Assembly: GCA_005406025.1 (NCBI GenBank)
Contig: BGZK01000014.1
Location: forward strand, 1,116,001-1,180,000
Direction: 5' to 3'
DNA length: 64,000 nucleotides
Origin: Eumeta japonica
Lineage: Eukaryota > Arthropoda > Insecta > Lepidoptera > Psychidae
The translations under genes were made by a program, and so were the position numbers. Each line of letters begins with the position of its first letter. The first letter of the stretch is position 1. Below the pieces are notes generated by a model, which worked only from the letters and a program-made list of their open reading frames with translations, was not told where the DNA came from and searched no databases. Shown here one piece after another: positions 11,190-23,890 of the stretch.

Positions 11190-12905
11190 TAATAATAATA
11201 ATAATTATTTATTTCTCTCTACAATCAGGTAGCATATCTCTAAGAATACGTTGTACAATTAAATATGTACGATAATTATCTTAGGATTATGAGAGACTGA
11301 CGCCTAAGTTGCATTCTCTGGATTGGATACTCTGTAGTACCTGTATCATAGGTCACCAGGATCCCAGCCCGCGTTTGGGTGCTTGAGAAACGTTATGAGA
11401 AGATCAGCTTATAGGCAGCTACTTAAGGAAAGATGTAGGATTACAGCAGTATTGTTTATAAGCATTCGTACTTATAAGTAATTATTACAGAATAGTTATA
11501 GTTGTACAGTGCAAGTCATACAAAAAATCGAGTTTTGTCAGGTATCACTAAATGATATATAGTTAAGAAGTATATTAGATATAAATAATAATGTTTCACA
11601 GCAGTGTTTAGAGAACCTTCAAGCATAAGTAGTCGTAAACTAATGCAAGTATTACATGAGTGAATTTAATTTCATATATTAATTACTATAAAGTTATCAC
11701 ACATTGATAAATATTAATATTAGTTTTACTAGAGCGTAAGCGGGTAAGTAGTTGTGAGAGATAGTATAGGTAGGAGGATGCATAGGTGTGTGAGTGGGTG
11801 AAAGATGTGTAGTGCGAGTGAATGTGTGTGAAGGAGTGGGGCACATGGGCAAGGGACAGAGCGAGGGTGGAGAGGAAAAGCCGATTAGACAGGAGGATAA
11901 GAAAATCCTCTGTTTGGACATAATCTAATGTTTTAGATATAATTATTATTTATCACTTGGATTCTGGGAGAACATAGATGTCAAGGATTGAATTATCGTA
12001 TCATATAGATATTAATAGATAGACAGATATTAATTACCCAAAATAAATTTATTTGAATAATTGATGAAGATGTTAATTTTCCAAATAAATGTAATCTCTG
12101 TGAGATTGATCTATAGTAGTGCAGGATGGGAGAGACACATTACCCTTCCTTCTTCTATTAAGTACAAGTTTAGTAGAGTAAATCAATTGAGCGTGTTTCC
12201 TTATAAGAGTTTTCAGGAGAAGACATTTCAGATCGCATAAACGTCGGTTGTGGGATGTAGAAAAGGCAAAAATGCCGGTACTTTCAAAATGGGTCGTTAC
12301 GCTCTTTGTGCTTTTATGTTTATAGTAGTCCTTCTCCAAGGGATAATGCAACAATTGATGATAGATTGGCAAATGCAATAATAGACCATTTTCAGAGTAT
12401 CATGATCAGCAATGAGGTGAAAATTTCTAAAGATGTAAATTTGTTTACGCAATTTTGAAGTTAAGTTAGTATACGGCTTTTGAAAGTAAGAGTAAAGTCA
12501 TTTATAATTCCCAAATATCTTACTGAGTCAACCTTTTCGAGAACACAGCAGCCACAGTCTGGGGTTCATCATAGGAGTATGCAAAGATCGCGCGACTAGA
12601 TGGAAGGACATTGTATTTGAGAGCGAATACCATGCCTTTAATCTTGGTGAAATTGAGAGTTAGATCATTTTTAGTCAACCAATATCTGAACTTGTTGTAT
12701 CCAACCTGGTCATGAGCATAGGTTTCATCCCACGTGTTGCTAATGAACACCAGTGCAGTGTCATCTATGAAGGAGTCTACATTCATTGAGGTTTATCTGA
12801 CACAACTCGTTAGTACAGACGAGAAAGACTGTGGGGCCAACAACGCTACCTTGAGGGACACCATAATTTACCAAATAGACATACATACATAATAGACACT
12901 TCTTT
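11190..12905 (-). mobile_element. 5'-truncated Jockey-type non-LTR retrotransposon
   Basis: On the minus strand a decayed reverse transcriptase (12905 down to about 12070) is followed by an untranslated tail ending in an aaataaataattattattatt tract at about 11190, as expected for a LINE 3' end. The element lies in antisense orientation in the intron of the spectrin-repeat gene. A clear target duplication was not found. Confidence 0.75.
12073..12905 (-). pseudogene. Reverse transcriptase C-terminal half, frameshifted (Jockey type)
   Basis: Minus-strand translation in shifting frames gives, in order: YGVPQGSVVGPTVFLV (palm motif), then DSFIDDTALVF at the catalytic site, where the expected (F/Y)ADD reads FIDD. 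Next come LTLNFTKIKGMVF, VDSVRYLGII, ADHDTLKMVYYCICQSIIN (thumb region) and KHAQLIYSTKLVLNRRRKGN near the C-terminus. The frame changes at about 12790, 12530, 12440 and 12310, and there are in-frame stops. Motif order and spacing match Jockey-clade LINE ORF2 proteins. The endonuclease and N-terminal half are absent, as in 5'-truncated copies. Not functional. Confidence 0.85.
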
Positions 12906-14819
12906 TTTTCAATATCATCTTGAATGACAATCACTGGGCGAAAGTATGGTCGAGGGATAAATTTTACGAAATTGCCTAAAAGTACCTATTGATTTTATGA
13001 TGGTTTTCAGTGATAAAATTTGAATTTTAGTAGTATTGAAAATAATTATAGAAAAATGTATTGCAAAATCAGCTAATGTATTAATAATGACTACTCGAAT
13101 TTAATGATCAAAATAGTTTATGGATGGTGTCAGTTATTAATGCTGGGAAATTACGAAATAACCGTAATAAAAAATTATAGAATCAGTAGTTATTATTTAA
13201 TTATTACATTGTTTAATACGTAATTTTCACTGATTAGATGAATTGGAAATTATAGTATAAGAACGTGTACGTACCTATTACGTTGGTCATGAGTGGGCTC
13301 AATATTTTTAAAGTATGATTATTCCATCATCAAACTCAGTCAGAAGACTTTTTAACGTCCCTTTCGTAACAAACGGGAAACATTTGATGATTGAGAATTT
13401 TAATCCTGAAACCGTAGGGGTAAATACAAGCATTTTCCTCGAGTGAATATATTAAGCTATTGCATAGCTTCTATCGCGGGCCTTGAGCGTGGAGACCGAA
13501 TCCAGAAATTCCGTAACGAAAATAACCTAACACCCCCCACTCCGACCGGCACACCGATGATACTTTTCGATGAATAGCAGAACTTTTAATGACTTTTTTG
13601 AAATATCTCGCTTATCTCTTTAGTTCAGCAACTCGCCTCTAGGTGGCATTGGTTGTATCGGAGTTACTGCGCATGTGTAATGTCCCTCTTAGCCCCGCAA
13701 TCTGGTGACTCATGCCTGCTTAGAGTTTCGGCGTTAGGGCACCTCCTCAAAAAAAAATACTGCATAAATAAAATAAATAAATAATTATAATTGCATAAGT
13801 TGATAAAAAATACTATGCAATAGCTTTACCGCGGCAGTCCCCGAGTGCCACACGTGTTTTTTTGTTAGTTACCCAAGTTAAAATTGAATATACAGAACAT
13901 CCAATTGATGCCAACAAATATTTTTTTCGAGGTAACTTCATGGTGTTTTTTAATATTGTCGATCCACGGATATCGCCGTCTAGTGCAAATGAAAGCGGAT
14001 ACTGCATTAATTCGATCAGGACATTCACCGCTCTAAGCATATCCGCCGCTCGATAGTCGGAGCTCGAACACGAAGGCCGACTGATTGCTTGGAATGATGT
14101 TCGATGCGAAACTCCTTTATGCTTTCGTCCGTCGAAAGGGTTTAGCCTCTCGGCTGTCCGTTCGATGGCCGGCCGCCGGGATGTTCATGCACCAATAACA
14201 CGGTGTCAAGATGAGCGAGCGATGTCCCGTTTTCCGATCACGTCCGTTTCTATTCTGACGCGCGGTTATTGTTTGTCCTTTAGCGTGTCTTGCCTTCATC
14301 ACGATGTTTATACTGATTTAAGCATCTTCGGTTGGTAGACCCACTTGTTCTCTTGTCTTCGAGAATTTCATACCCATAGAATGCATGCGAAGAATATTAT
14401 TCAGTCACATGCGTAATTTGATAGATGAACTTAGGAAATTAGCTTAATAATTATCGACGTCACGTTTCAAGACTATAATTTATTCGAGTTCTTGCGAACT
14501 CGCAATACTGGAAAAGCACTTGATAATACGACGAAATCTTAAGACAAATAAAAATATATGTTTTAAGATTTTGTCTTTGAGCACCACAACTTCTTAAAAA
14601 TTGGTATATTGCCATTTCCAAAACTCTGACAAATACATGAAATATACTACCTTTATTCAATTTAGTAGTAGTGAAGTAGTGAAGAATGTTTAAATATTAT
14701 TGTATATTTACCTTTTTATAATGTATAGTGTTCTGTAAATTTTTCTTACGGAAAATTAAACTTTGCAAACTTGTTCTTTAATTTGAATCGTCAGGTAATT
14801 TTTAAAACTGGTCGCGGTT
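12906..14819. other. Intronic non-coding DNA
   Basis: AT-rich. A moderately GC-richer part (13480-13740 and 14040-14300) carries open frames on both strands, but nothing resembles a known protein or a spliced exon. Confidence 0.5.
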
Positions 14820-15175
14820 ACGAAGCGGTCGTGGCTCAGTGGTTAAATGCATTGCTTCGGAACCATAAAATATCGGTTTTGGTATTAACTATGAATTGAA
14901 AAAAAGTTTTTGACTTGTCATATTAAATTCCTCCCTCCGTGTATAAAGAGATCACGATAAGCCATCAATTCTAGACGTCGTCATCGCATCGGTGACAACG
15001 TTCGTCGAGAGGCCTGTATAGCATGAAGGGCTTAAATTCCAAACTCCCATGTGAAATAAAAAGGTAGCGGGAAGAGTATGTCTCAGCAGGATGCTTAAAC
15101 CTGACACCACAACGACGATTCTATGTTGTGAATCGGTTAAAAAACGCTTTGATCTTTGAAACGTGTGATTCATTT
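14820..15175 (+). mobile_element. tRNA-derived SINE
   Basis: It has a perfect A box (tggctcagtgg at 14832-14842) and a decayed B box near 14875. The body includes 'gacgtcgtcatcgcatcggtg' and 'agagtatgtctcagcagg', which recur in the copies at 30384-30690 and, in part, 45205-45350 and 45880-46090. It lies directly before the acceptor of the second coding exon. Ends are approximate. Confidence 0.65.
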
Positions 15176-15223
15176 TTAATACGTGCTGTATTTTAACATA
15201 TTTTTATTCTTCCTCTGTTGCAG

Positions 15224-15707
15224 GCGTCGGTGAAAGATCGCGAATCGGATGTCCGAGAGATCTTAGAGAATTACAACAACATCGAGCGGGAGTGCCTCGC
15301 CGCGCGACAGACTGTGTCGCCCGAAGTCCGCGAAAAAGTTATCAAGCTCCGAGAGGACTGGACGTTCGTGCGCGCGCGCGGCGACAACGACCCCCGAGTC
15401 GCGTCGGACAACTCGCGGCTATCGTCGGAGCCGGTTCGCGTTGTGTCGGAATCCGTTCGGTTGTCGTCGGAGCCGATTCGCGTCGTAACGGAATCCGTTC
15501 GGCTGTCGTCGGAGCCGATGCGTGTGTCGTCGGACAACGTTCGACTGTCGTCAGAGTCCGCTCGGGTGGTGTCGGATCGCGCGTCTCCGGGCCCCGAGAC
15601 CCGGGAAAGTCCTGAACGTCGGTCGTCCACCGATCTCCGTAGATCGTTACCGCGCCAGTCCTCAGAGAGCGACTCGAGGAAGAGTTCTGTGGACAGTCAG
15701 GCGAGCG
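15224..15707 (+). CDS. Exon of a spectrin-repeat protein with Ser/Arg-rich 14-residue tandem repeats
   Basis: A 484-nt exon (161 codons plus 1 nt) lies between a strong acceptor (ttgcag) and a consensus donor (gtgagt at 15708). Residues 1-46 (ASVKDRESDVREILENYNNI onward, to REDW) form helices B and C of a spectrin repeat, with the conserved helix-C Trp at the end. Residues about 63-118 are four 14-residue tandem units of the pattern (S/N)(V/S)RLSSE(P/S)xRVxS/T(E/D). The rest is Ser/Arg/Glu-rich, apparently disordered and rich in possible phosphosites (RRSS, RKSS). The open frame runs on past the donor into clearly intronic sequence, so I end the exon at 15707. The exon is phase 0 at the start and phase 1 at the end, so at least one more exon must follow. 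Expected role is as part of the rod or linker of a large cytoskeletal protein. The repeat-containing Ser-rich insert is not one I recognise. Confidence 0.82.
15410..15577 (+). repeat. In-frame coding minisatellite, 4 x 42 bp (14 residues)
   Basis: Four consecutive 42-bp units encode 14-residue repeats (for example SVRLSSEPIRVVTE and SVRLSSEPMRVSSD). Each can be split into two similar 7-residue halves around an R-x-x-S-(S/T)-(E/D) core. The units keep the frame, and differences include many third-position changes, suggesting the repeat is old enough to have diverged while remaining translated. Confidence 0.85.
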
Positions 15708-18700
15708 GTGAGTTAGACTCGCTGGTGTTTGTGACTAACTTGGTTGTAATAAAAGCGTTTCATTTCAAAGCTAGTATTATTAATATTTTATTGCTTGGAA
15801 GCATGATGTGGTGACGGGATGCGGTGGTTTTGTCTTTTCGCTTGGAAGCATGTACTACTTACTGCTTAAGGGATTCATGGTGATGGCGCCTTTGACGGTC
15901 GATACAGTTCGTCGAGCAGAAGAAAGAAACATGGCTAGTTGTAAAATTGTATACCTTGCCACACATGACTATTTTTTTCCATCTCTCTTTCACTTTTTTT
16001 GATGTAAGGTATCTTAGAACAATCATTTTCTAGCAATAATAAACCAAATGCATTGAAGAATAACCTCTTAATTTCCTACAATAATTACTACAATAACCTT
16101 CTAATTTTTTTCTCCCTTGTTCACTAAAATTATAATAAATTTAAATCTATTAACAATTTTCTCTTAAGTATAGACGTAAAAATTTTACTTTCGTACAATA
16201 AATGTGTTACATTTATAATTTTGGTTTAAGACATCATGAATAGTTAGATTTTTTTGGAGACCATAGCAATTATGTCACCTTTAAAGTGCACGATTAATAA
16301 AGGCAACTTGTTGGACAAAGTCGTAATCAGCCGGGACCCGTAAGCAGCCTAATGTAGTGGAAACAGCCAGTGGCCCGCGACTGCGCCCGCGCGGCGGCCC
16401 GGCCCGCCCGAGCGCCCGCTGTGACGACAGGAAAATAATCCTGACTGCGCTGTAAAGAATGTCATTAATTCACCTGTTCGCCTGATTTGTCGTAAACGTT
16501 CTAATGTTTCTCTCGATTGTTTTAATAAACCAAGCAAAATAAAATTTTAGTACGTATTGGTGTGGCATGTATCAGTCGACGAAGCCTGATACATCCCACT
16601 GCCTGTAGACGTCCCGTCCACTCGTGTCCTGTAGCTGTCCCGCTAGCACTAGGGGATTCAAAATATTGATTTACAAATCAGCCAAATATATGTCAGTTTC
16701 TGAGTTTGGTTAGCTTACGTTTTTCCAAAATTTAAAATTTTAAAGTTATTGAATAAATTTTGTCACTCCTAAAGATCTGCTCGGTTTTCGAAAGCAGTCT
16801 GGTTCGAAATAGATTCAATTGATCATTACATATCATGATTTGATATTTATTGGAATTTTTTTACGGTTTAAATAAATATATCGTAAAAAAAATATTAACA
16901 CCCTAAAATAATTTCTAATGATGATGCTTGCTGCATATCAGTGTTACAGGAATAACGTATAAATGGTCAGTTATTGTTGTTGATTAGTAAGCAATGCACG
17001 CTGAAGAAAAGAGAGTTGAAAAAGGGAGTAACACTCGAATGAAGAAATGGTAAACTTCACTATGTAAATAGTCACTTTAGACAGCGTAAGAAATTAAAAG
17101 CGCAGTAACAATAAAAAAATTGGAAAGTGAAAAAAAACATTTTTTGTGGTATCAAAATTGCTGAATGTAATTAAATAATTCTCTTATCTTATCATTTTTT
17201 GTTTAATAGACAATTCCAGAAATTCAATTAATGCATTATTTGTAGAATCGAAATTTTTTAAATTATGATTTTGGCACTTAGTTAAAATTAATAATTAATA
17301 TAATTCAATTAATGTATTTTCTTGATGATTCCAAACAACAATATTAGATTTTTTTTATTTCTTGGGGCGGCATTTTCAGTGTTGAGGCGGAATTTTCTAC
17401 CATGTCCATGGGCGGCACTAAGTTTAAATCCGCCTCTGGCTGTTAGAGACAACTTTTTCTACAGAAGACGTTCTGGAAAACCGGGTTAAGTATAAAATAA
17501 TTGGTCAGCTTTTGGATAGTATCAGAATAATACTAATAATTTTTTTTAACGATATGTGATAAAAAATTTGAGTATGTAGATAAATGGATAGATATGTTAG
17601 ACATGGTGAGCCTATGGTGAACGTCAAAATTTATTATTAGTTCAATGAAATACGAGAAAATATACGTAGTCAATACATTCTATATTCGCAAGATTTTTTA
17701 GTACTGAGACCGAAAATTTAAACTGAAAATTGAACTTAAACCACCGGTCTCAAGATAATAATTGTGTTTATTTTTATACGTATTTGGTCTACATTACATT
17801 ACTATCATTATACGTAATTGGTCAATTTTTTGTTTTGGTTTTATTCATATTTATTTCTTATTTTTGTAACTATTTTATATACAATATAAAAACAAAAACT
17901 AAACCAATCGTTAAAAAGCTAATAAAGTTGTTTCAAATTTAGTTGGTATTTTAGTATTAGTATTTAGTTTAGTATTTTTCTACTATTTAGAAAGAAATGT
18001 AATGATTCTGGTATGTAGAAAAAATGAATTACAAAATACATCTATATAACTAGAGGTTCTATACATACTGCGATCAAAGCTGGGTCGCTCGCGCACATGT
18101 CTTTTTGGACGATTGCCCTTATGTTTATTTTCATTGAAAAGTTTTTGTGTAACGTGAAGGAATTTCATTGTCTGTAGTTATAAGAATGGTTAAATAAGGG
18201 AAAAAAATCGTTTCAAAAATTTTCCAGAACCGAAATAAGGAAAAGTTTTTGATAATACGATTTTCCATTTGTGCGAATGATGAAAGATTAAAAAAGAAAT
18301 TCTGAACAAATTTAACTTGAACGTAACAGAATGTACCATAGACACGATTCGTACGAGCCCGACCGATTCCGAGGCCGGTTTCATAAAAAAAACAACTGTA
18401 TCCGGGCAAAGTTCGTAGCTGTTGACGAAACAAGTTTTTTCATTAAAACGAGCCCTTTCACGCGTCCTACCTTCGCCGATCACAGCCGGTGTGCGTACCT
18501 ACTGCGGCTAGCCCGACTCCGCGCCGACGTACAATTAATTACTGCCTTCGATCCCGATCTCAGCACGGTTTTGATACCGATTTCGATATCGATCTAGACT
18601 CCGGCTCTGTTCAAAATATACACTATGTATATACAAAAATTGCTGCGAAACGGGATAAAAACTATTATATATATCACTTCCGGGGTATAAACTATTCTGT

Positions 18701-21700
18701 ATGAAAAATCAATCCTGCGCAGTACTTTTTGCGGAGTTTAGACTGGTTTAAAAAATGAGGACCAAGTAAATATTATTTTTTGTGACTTTAAAGAAATTGC
18801 TGATATTCAAATCGAAATACATGTCACGATCGGAAACGAAATGCTAGTTACAAATATGCTTCAATTATCATTTATGTTTAGTTTTTTCCAAAATTAAGTA
18901 AAGGTCGTATTTATAAAGAAGCTCGTATTACCTGACTAGGTTAATGAAAAAGATAATTGTTTCTAACATTAAATATTCTGAAATCGGTTTTATTCTAGTT
19001 GCACTTATCTTATATATTCTTTAAATAAAAAAAGAAATTATTGATATCTCGATTTTAATATTAAAAATCCATACGATAGAGATGACGCCGAGCGAGCAGT
19101 TTTGGTGATGCACCCTCACCTCCTGTCGGGTGGCGATGAACGGAAATATCTTTTTCACTACATCGCTTTACAGAAATGAATTTTTATCAATTTTTTAACG
19201 ATAGTACCAAAGCAATATATTCAATGCTATTGTATTACATGAGAAATGTTTTAGATTGTCCCAAAGTATCCAAACAAATATTTATCACGTGCAGTTACTT
19301 ACATAAGCCTAAACTTCCGGTAAATAGTCGTAAAACAGTAACAGTAATACAGAGTATTAAAAGAGGAATAAGAGCGGCATAGATGTTTCACCGCTTGTGG
19401 GTCTGAAATATTCAGCGAATACAGCACAAAACACGTTTCGTGTAAACAATAATTGAAGACGAAGAACTGCTGTTATGGTTCTTTTAAATTAGATTGAAGC
19501 ATTATCATTAATACATTTATGGAAACTTATACTAGTGTTATTGAGGTTGCTTATGCAACCTATGTAAAACAATTCAACCACATATTAAGTAATTAGTCAC
19601 TGCGTAATAGATGTAATAATTTCTTGGAAAATCTAAATATTTACCCTTTTAATCACCTACTTTTTCCCAGTGTCTGACGATACTGACAACAATGTGTTTA
19701 GGTCGCTCCATAAGTCGATTGTCGCGTTGTTATTGCTTCGTACATTCGCCCCTGCGAGTGCACGGGTTTCCTCCAAAAAAAGGGTATCGTGGTGTTCGTA
19801 GTTCACATTTCAGTTCAATGAGCGTTGAGAACTTCACATACCTTTACGATCTGGTGAACTTTCTGTGTCACATGGCGTTCATAGTGATATTTTTCTTCAT
19901 CGTTAAATCAACTGATAATAGATGTTCTGAATAATATAAGAGTTAAAATATTCTAGCCGACGCCAGCCTCAAGGTTCTAACTCGCCTCTTCTGAGTATAG
20001 TGTGACAATTTACTTACCATACAGCCTTATCACTATGTCCTCCATGTTTGGCGCAGTGCAGGTTGTGGGCTGTTGGCACCAATGAGGAGACAACATTCGG
20101 GACCGACGGCTTAACAATATGATGAAAGTATGGCTTAGTAACAATTTCGCAAACGTCACGGACACACCAATTTATTCCATTGATTGGTCGTTATTGTGTT
20201 TTATCTACAATATGACCTCGATTTCTGTCTGTACACTATAAGTGATACCGACATCTCAAACAGGTGCCCTCAGTATGTGTGCACACATAAGTCGTTGGTG
20301 TAGGTAGGTATGAAGTGCGGGGCGCGGATACTCAACTTTGCCCTTTTCCATAATGTCTCGCCGTCCCCCGAGTATTGTAATGAAGGCTTCGCCGCCGACG
20401 CCCGTCCTGGATCTTGTTTCCGTACAATTGGCTTTTTTTTTGATGTGCACGACGATGCGAATTCTCCGATAGACGTCTACGATCGTGTATTCGAATACTG
20501 GCCCTGTGGGTATACGAAAATAGAATTTTGGCGACGAGTTTCGATATGAATTGGATGGCGAAATGTAAATTTTAAAATATAGGACAACCGGTCGAGTGCA
20601 AGTGAAATCCTACTCTTAGTTTTTTTTTTCCAACAATATAAGAGACATCATCATCTACAACCTTTGGAAATCGTAATTCAAATATTGTTGACCTACTTTT
20701 ATAAATCTAGTATATTCTCTATGCTAAAATTCGTTCCTCTTTTCTGGAACAATACCGGTACACCAGCCAAAGTATAAAATAACTACGAAACCTATCCAAG
20801 CAGAAACGAAACAAAGGTATAATGTTATATTTTCGAAACTACTCTAGCGTTGAGTTAATATTCACTGTGAATACATCTCACCTGTAATGATCGACATGTT
20901 AATGTAATATTTATGATAAAGACAGTAGTGTCAAGAAATAGTCGATGTATATTATTTGTTGATAGTATAGTGAAAGTCGTTGAATGACTTTAGAGGCCTC
21001 TAGAGTTTTTAAGAAGAGGCTGTAACATAAACAATGAATAGGACGCAAATACTATGGAACGTCCATATTTTGTTCGCGGTTAGATAGATTCAACTACGAT
21101 AGAAAGCTAACAAGAAGGTTCAGCTCGGTTGCGCAGATACTATCAAGTCTAGAGTACATTAGTGCTTAAAGTCTAAAATCATTGAACAGTGCATACTGCC
21201 GTCTGATATGGGAATGTCAGACGTGGCTTCTTAATGTTGGTCTCGTAAAGAGACCCCGAATCATATAATGGGCGCTCTAGAGTTATGTTCTGGATTTCAC
21301 TGCTAGATGAAACCACTCGTTTAAAACCTTTGACACCGACGATCTTAGAGAAAACGATTAATGGATGATTGTGAAGAAATAGAGAGGTATAAAGATGTGG
21401 TAATCTGCGGTTTTCACCACTTACCTTCTGTTAAATAGATGTCAGTTTATAAATAAATAAAAACTCAGTTGACACGTAAGCAGGCATCGTCGTTCGTAGA
21501 ATCGATAACTGCTTGATAGGATTGATAAGTGGCGATCACGGACTAGCCATCACGTAGGATGCGTCACTATGTTTACTACGCCATAAGAAGGCGTAGTAAA
21601 CATAGTGAAGGAAGCGGAGCACCGACAGTTATGGTCGACGGTGACATGTGTCGTGGAATTAAAAAGGGTAAGGTTGTGCCCAGAAATAAACTTTCAATGG

Positions 21701-23660
21701 CTGTTTGAACAAAGAACGAACGAACGAACACAGAGTAATTCAAAAGGTATCCAAAGGCGCCGGAATTATGTGTTGAAACCTCGTTTAGAAGCACATCGTC
21801 GACCGGGATTCTCTTCCACAATTCGCTCGTGCTGGCGGAAACGTAAACCATACTTCTTGCATTATGAAAGGCTTAATAAGACATAATTCATTCTCTTTGG
21901 TGATTTAAATCCATTAATCCGCTGCGAAAGGAATTCCCCCCGTTCCTCGGGGCGCACGCACGCGGCGCTCCTGCAGCCGTAAAACTCGTGTTAATCGGGA
22001 AACTAGCATTCCTCGACACGAGGAATTTCACTCGCACGACTCACGAGGCGCCGCTTTTGATCTCACCTAGTTGTTAGCGGATTCCTCGAGAGCCTCTGAA
22101 AATGTCAAGTCGACGAATTCTTAGTTAAGACTTGCTTGTGAGTTACATTGAGTAAGTTAGTACACATTTTGCAAACGATCCCTTTGTTTCTGAAAACCAA
22201 CCAGTTCTATACGACGAAATACCTTTTTAATGCCTTCCCAGACTCCGAATTATTTCACCCTCATGTAAGTATACAGTAAGTCTGTGAACAGTAAATGAAA
22301 AAAATTACATATGCCAATTACGAAAATTACTTAATTACTTTTAATCGGTTTGCCAGTCGGCTATGTTCACATGGTCATAAACCTGATTTTTTAATGATAC
22401 TAAGTGTTATTATTTTTATTCCTTTTTTAACCTTTTGAGATTTTTAATCCTTAGAATTTTTACTTAACTATAAATTTATCATTTTTCACGGCCATTAGCA
22501 TTTCAAATAAGAACTTAATTGAATTTTTTCACACGTTAATGGTAAAATATTTCCTCCCGTGCATTTGTGTCACTCTCGCCTTCGGTTCGGGTGACAACAA
22601 TTCGCGTACGTACGGATGTTATCGAGAATTGAAAGTGAACCTTCCATTTCGGTGTCAGCCTGAGAAAATGTAAAAATTTTCTCCCCGATATCGATAATTT
22701 TCCATTCTGGTGTGAAAAAAATTGTGTGCACACAACGGGAGGAAACCACGACATCCAAACACAACAGTATTGTTTTTCTCGACTTTGGCTCGGCATATAA
22801 CACTACCGGGTCGGAAAATCACATTTTCCTCCGTAGGTGAGTAATATATTCGCATTCTAAAAGAGACGATCACTGTCCTTTTGCTTCTGTATCGGTATGA
22901 ATGCATGTGAGCGAATACTGTTTTTTTACAATTTAGAAATATAATGTCCTGAGTGTGGGTATTCGACTATCCGACTTGCACGCGGCAATCAATTTAAGTC
23001 CTCGGTAATTTATTCTTACGTATTCTATCGCATATGATATTGTTCTTCCTCACACAAAAGAAATATGTCGCTGCCTCAGTTTTTACAGCAGTGCCGGTGG
23101 CCTACTTTATATTTGAGCCTAGGAAGACAAACGCAGAGCCTGCACGGTATCGCGGCGGCGGGGCGGGCGGGGCGGACAAAGGCCTCCCTCGTAGCGAAAT
23201 ACACAAAAGAAAACTGGGCCTCCTCCGTAATGACGAGCGGGAGCGTGTTCACGAACCACGTAAAAAAAAAACGAACCATAGAATAAGTATGCTCATAAAT
23301 ATGAAAATTATGAACACGAGACTGAGTATTGTATTTACTCGTATATCATACTAACTTCTGCTCACGGCGTGATAAACAATCTTGATTGAGATTTTAATCG
23401 TTATAAAAACCTCGATCATGACCAAACGCCGATCACATTATCAATTGCGACTTCGATTTATCCTTTTTGGGTCCATTCTCTTCTCTTCCCCCACTTCGTT
23501 TTCCTTACTCCAAACCCTGTAGCTCTTCATCTCATCCTTTTAATCCTAATGCCCTTCGTATCCATCTCCTTCGTCAAGGAAAGCAAACAAGTTATAATTT
23601 AAACATTTTAATAATGTATCTTCATCTCTGTGCCATACGTAGGACGTTTTGTAGTTTTTA
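15708..23660. other. Long non-coding stretch downstream of the second exon
   Basis: No further exon was recognised. It contains a GC-rich island at 16340-16440, a quasi-periodic segment at 18540-18605, a perfect palindrome at 21564-21608, and a GC-rich stretch at 21940-22090. Open frames of 60-106 codons here lack codon bias and family resemblance. The region is probably intronic, because the second exon ends in a good donor. Confidence 0.45.
21564..21608. repeat. Perfect 19-bp palindrome with 7-nt loop
   Basis: The left arm tcactatgtttactacgcc (21564-21582) is exactly complementary to the right arm (21590-21608), with loop ataagaa. It could be the core of a decayed small inverted-repeat element or a structured RNA. 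Nothing nearby defines its function. Confidence 0.9.
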
Positions 23661-23661
23661 A

Positions 23662-23890
23662 CCGTCTTCAAAAAAAGGAGGATATTCTCAATTTGTCTAT
23701 TTTTTGTGCATATGTTTCGCGATATCTTCGTTAATTGTGAACCGATTTCGTAAGTTATTTTGTTTTTCCGAATCAGGATCTGATGGAGGGATTCCAGGAT
23801 AACCTCAAATATTATAAGCATGTACGGTGTGTTGTGCTCTTTTTTTTTGTTATTCAAGTGTTGGCGTCTGAGTCATCATATCATGTAACT
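23662..23890 (+). repeat. Dispersed lepidopteran 'accgacttc' repeat, copy 2
   Basis: It begins accgtcttcaaaaaaaggagg and has a 'tgaaccgatttcg' block followed by 'aacctcaaatattataagc' and 'gttattcaagtgttggcgtct'. Block order is the same as in the 984-1275 copy. Confidence 0.65.

Larger units (their letters stand above)
11117..15223 (+). other. Intron between the two spectrin-repeat exons
   Basis: The interval is bounded by a gtagta donor and a ttcctctgttgcag acceptor with a clear pyrimidine tract. Both flanking exons are in phase 0, so splicing preserves the frame. The intron carries a minus-strand Jockey-type LINE (about 11190-12905), a SINE (about 14820-15175) and otherwise AT-rich sequence without coding signal. 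Short open frames at 13.8-14.3 kb show no family resemblance. Confidence 0.75.

Noticed and set aside
11697..11921. 74-codon minus-strand protein rich in Pro/Thr/His
   Set aside because: It is a translation of a purine-rich low-complexity stretch in the LINE 3' untranslated region.
15271..15630. 119-codon minus-strand open frame and a second plus-strand frame over the same exon
   Set aside because: They are shadows of the GC-rich repetitive exon; the splice sites, spectrin-repeat pattern and phase all support the frame used in the exon call.
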